The notes under the pieces were generated by a model. It saw only the letters and a list, made by a program, of their open reading frames with translations, ran no database searches and was not told the DNA's origin. Positions 39,931-64,000 of a stretch of DNA of 64,000 bases are shown piece after piece. The position numbers and the translations under genes are program-made. The stretch's first letter is position 1. Each line of letters opens with the position of its first letter. This DNA comes from Motacilla alba alba (Eukaryota; Chordata; Aves; Passeriformes; Motacillidae): positions 89,926,429 through 89,990,428 of the forward strand of contig NC_052017.1 of NCBI RefSeq assembly GCF_015832195.1. The letters run 5' to 3'.

Positions 39931-41667
39931 AGACTGGATGAAAAAGTTGAACACAACTGTATGGACCTTGGATCTGACTTGGTACAGCTGCTCTTATGCT
40001 CTAAAATATTACACATTCCTGGAAATTACTTCACGTTCCAGAGACTGCATAAGGATTCCACTGCTACTTTTCACAATAAAAAGCAGCTTACCTGGTGCAG
40101 AAACTTCTTTTAGCTACATGTTGTCTTCCTCTTCTCTGTTAGTGCTTCTGTTTCTGTTTCACAGCCAAATCTGTATCATGGAGCTCTCATAGACAAAAAC
40201 CCATAAGCCAGATCTCTGATGGCAGCCTTCTTGCAGCCTCTTGTCAAAAGCTCAACAGGAGCAACTGTTGCCTCCATTCTTACAAAAGGATGTTCTCCCC
40301 AGCTCTGAGCCATCATTCTTGTCCTTTGATGTCTTCAAGACACTTAAGGTCAGCAAGTTGCTTGGAGATACATTACACCTCTACGCTTCTTTGGTTCTTG
40401 AGTAATTCCAGTTCTTTGCACCATGTAATCAAATCCCAAACAGCTTCTGCTCACCTAGTAATACCTACAGAAGAGGCTCTTCAGCTCTGGGATGTTACTA
40501 AGAGACATCCAGAAGTTCCCACACATGCTGACTATGCTGAGAATGGAAAGTTGCACAATGCATACAGAGACACCTGATAGTGGCTTTCAGCCAAGCAGAC
40601 TACACAGAATACTGAAAGTGGCCCACATTCACTAACTACCCAACAATTCCCAGTTTGTCCCAAGACATTAGTAGGTTAACAGTTAGCACCTGCTTTCACA
40701 TATCTAGTGAAATGCAGCTGACTGAGATCGGAAATACTGGGACTGGCTCATTATTAAGGTTTCCTAAAGCATACAATACCTGAATTATTTAGCATAGCCC
40801 CTAAGCAAATGAAATTATTTTGTGAGTAAATTAAAGCAGCAAAATAAACAATTGAAGAAGAAGCACTTTTAACGTGGTTGAACTCCTCAAGGCTATTCAA
40901 TGGCTTTCGTTGTTTCTACTAAGACATGGATACAGAAGTATATGTGGGAATAGGTTACACCTTACGCTTTAATCAGGAGTAACAGATGAGTATCTGCCTT
41001 TGTTTCAGGTGGCTGGCAGGACAGAGATTTGCAGGTTTTATATCGGAGAGTGTAGGAAATGTATTCAATTATTACAGGTCAGCAACACCTTCCTGTATGT
41101 TTTGGTTACAGACAGTACATTTTAAAAGGCGGTTTCTCCAGCTTGGCTAGCAGATAACACTGGTGCTTGGAATATATGTATTCCAAAGAAACCAACTATA
41201 GATAATCATATAAAAATATCACCTATGCAAAATAACTAAATACATACATACATAAATATATAATTAACATAGCTGCGTAAATCGTTATGTTAAATTGTAA
41301 ATCTTTAATATATTTATTTACCTGATCATCCTAAAGTGTCTCCTATGAAGAGTACGATAAAGTTAATTATGTATCATACAGGAACACCTCCCACTGATGC
41401 TACATATATACATACAGACACTATAGACAGTATACTGTATACTCTGGTTTGCTATACTTACATCCATGTTCTGTGTTTAGTAATGCACAACAAATATCCT
41501 TATTTCAGATAGTAATGAAGGCTGCACAGACATCTTACAGATACCTCTACTTTTTATATTGAAATCTTCTCTACAGTCTCAGCAAGAGACACACATCATT
41601 AGCCAGGAAAGCAGCTAACTGTCTTGTTTGTCACATTCTGTCTTCCAGCCAGTACTAAATAAAATAT
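39931..41667. other. Intergenic / possible ANKS6 3' UTR
   Basis: No further ANKS6 coding exon was recognised here on the minus strand. If the gene ends at its TAG, the right end of this stretch (to about 41.3 kb) would be 3' UTR. Confidence 0.45.
41313..41318 (-). terminator. Candidate ANKS6 poly(A) signal (AATAAA)
   Basis: A canonical AATAAA on the minus strand lies about 610 nt past the ANKS6 TAG. If transcription runs straight on from exon 11, the 3' UTR would cross the CR1 copy at 41668-41896 in antisense. Such hexamers are common in AT-rich DNA, and no downstream element was scored, so this is only a candidate. Confidence 0.25.
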
Positions 41668-41896
41668 CCACACATTTGGACATTAGGAAGATTTCTTTCA
41701 CTGAATGAGCGATTAGACATTGGAATGGGCTACCCAGGGAGATGATGGAGTCACCATCCCTGGAGGTGTTTAAGAAAAGACTGGATGTGGCATTCAGTGC
41801 CATGGTCTGGTTGGCATGGGGGTGTTTGGTCATAGGTTGGACTGTATGATCTCAGAGGTGTTTTCCAACCTAACTGATACTGTGATTCTGTGATTC
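41668..41896 (+). mobile_element. CR1 LINE 3' end next to ANKS6 last exon
   Basis: The sequence has the typical CR1 3' region in sense orientation: the ggacattaggaagatttctt and actgaatgagcgattagaca stretches, gggctacccagggag, tggagtcaccatccctggag, then gatctcagaggtgttttcca and a terminal tgattctgtgattc octamer repeat. It is a 5'-truncated copy, as is usual for CR1. It ends 34 bp from the ANKS6 stop and lies opposite in strand to the gene. Confidence 0.93.
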
Positions 41897-41930
41897 AACC
41901 TGCAATACATTTTAAAATTAATTTCAAGTA

Positions 41931-63445
<21,515 letters not shown>

Positions 63446-64000
63446 CTTTAAGGGAAGAAAAAAAGGCACTGATCACATGAAAGAAAAAGTAAATTAAGAA
63501 AGAAGCTCCCAATACTTCATTTGCAACCTTTTATAACATTGTTCCTGAATCAGAGATCAGTTTTACACATTCTACAGCTAACTTACTGTAAAATTAGTTC
63601 ACAAGCTCTTCAAAAGCTCCCACAAGTCCTTTGTCAGTCACGTTTACTCAGTATGACTTACATTAATCAACATACAGAAAGTTAGCCTTAAAAGCACCAT
63701 TTGAATATCAGCTTCCTAAGCTGATCCTTTGGAAGCAACTACAGTATGTTGCTAAACGCCTTTCCAATGAAAGCCATTAATGCCTATGGTAGAAAAGCAG
63801 ATGGAATGACAAAGGACATTTCAGTAGTCATCACATGCCATCACTAATACTTCAATGCAAGCTCATTTTCACAACTTGCACATTAAGAAATTGCATACAG
63901 AAAAGCCAAATTGACTGAAGATAACTTATAAACTTCAAACAGTACTTCACCTAATTACAGCTATAAATTTTATAATTGAGAGGGCACATTATCACTTCCC
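63446..64000 (-). other. ANKS6: ANKS6 intron running out of the window
   Basis: Non-coding sequence upstream of visible exon 1. No ankyrin-repeat coding was found on the minus strand, so the preceding exon lies beyond base 64000. Confidence 0.8.

Overview
This is vertebrate nuclear DNA, almost certainly from a bird. It is AT-rich, low in coding density, has intron-split genes, and carries many CR1 LINE fragments. Several of these end in the avian CR1 3' hallmark (an ATTCTGTG-like octamer repeat, or its complement starting with AATCACAGA). No more precise taxon can be read from the window.

One protein-coding gene can be supported. The minus strand from about 63.4 kb down to 41.9 kb carries the 3' part of ANKS6 (ankyrin repeat and sterile alpha motif domain containing 6, SamCystin), seen as 11 exons. 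They join without a phase break, with an AG acceptor upstream of every exon and a GT donor after exons 1-10, into about 511 codons. These run from the last ankyrin repeats, through a long serine/proline-rich linker, to the C-terminal SAM domain. The 5' exons (promoter, N-terminus and most ankyrin repeats) lie beyond base 64000. The last exon has an unresolved end: the frame stops at TAG 41931-41933, but that stop lies inside a strong splice-donor sequence.

Bases 1 to about 41.9 kb look like intergenic or regulatory DNA. They hold CR1 copies of different ages and both orientations: 8.97-9.07, 11.06-11.14, 22.77-24.48, 28.94-29.97, 32.74-33.23, 38.79-39.93 and 41.67-41.90 kb. There is also a likely solo retroviral LTR at 21.94-22.47 kb, several AT, A/C or poly-T simple repeats, and one isolated CpG island at 28.02-28.85 kb. 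The island contains a near-perfect CTCF-type motif, a perfect 42-bp tandem duplication, and a short ORF with an ideal Kozak context. In human, GABBR2 lies downstream of ANKS6 in the same orientation, but I found no GABBR2 exon here.

No previously undescribed system was found. The points most worth checking are the orphan CpG island with its CTCF-like site, the ambiguous ANKS6 3' end next to a CR1 insertion, and the GU-rich (in RNA) tract just downstream of an ANKS6 splice donor.
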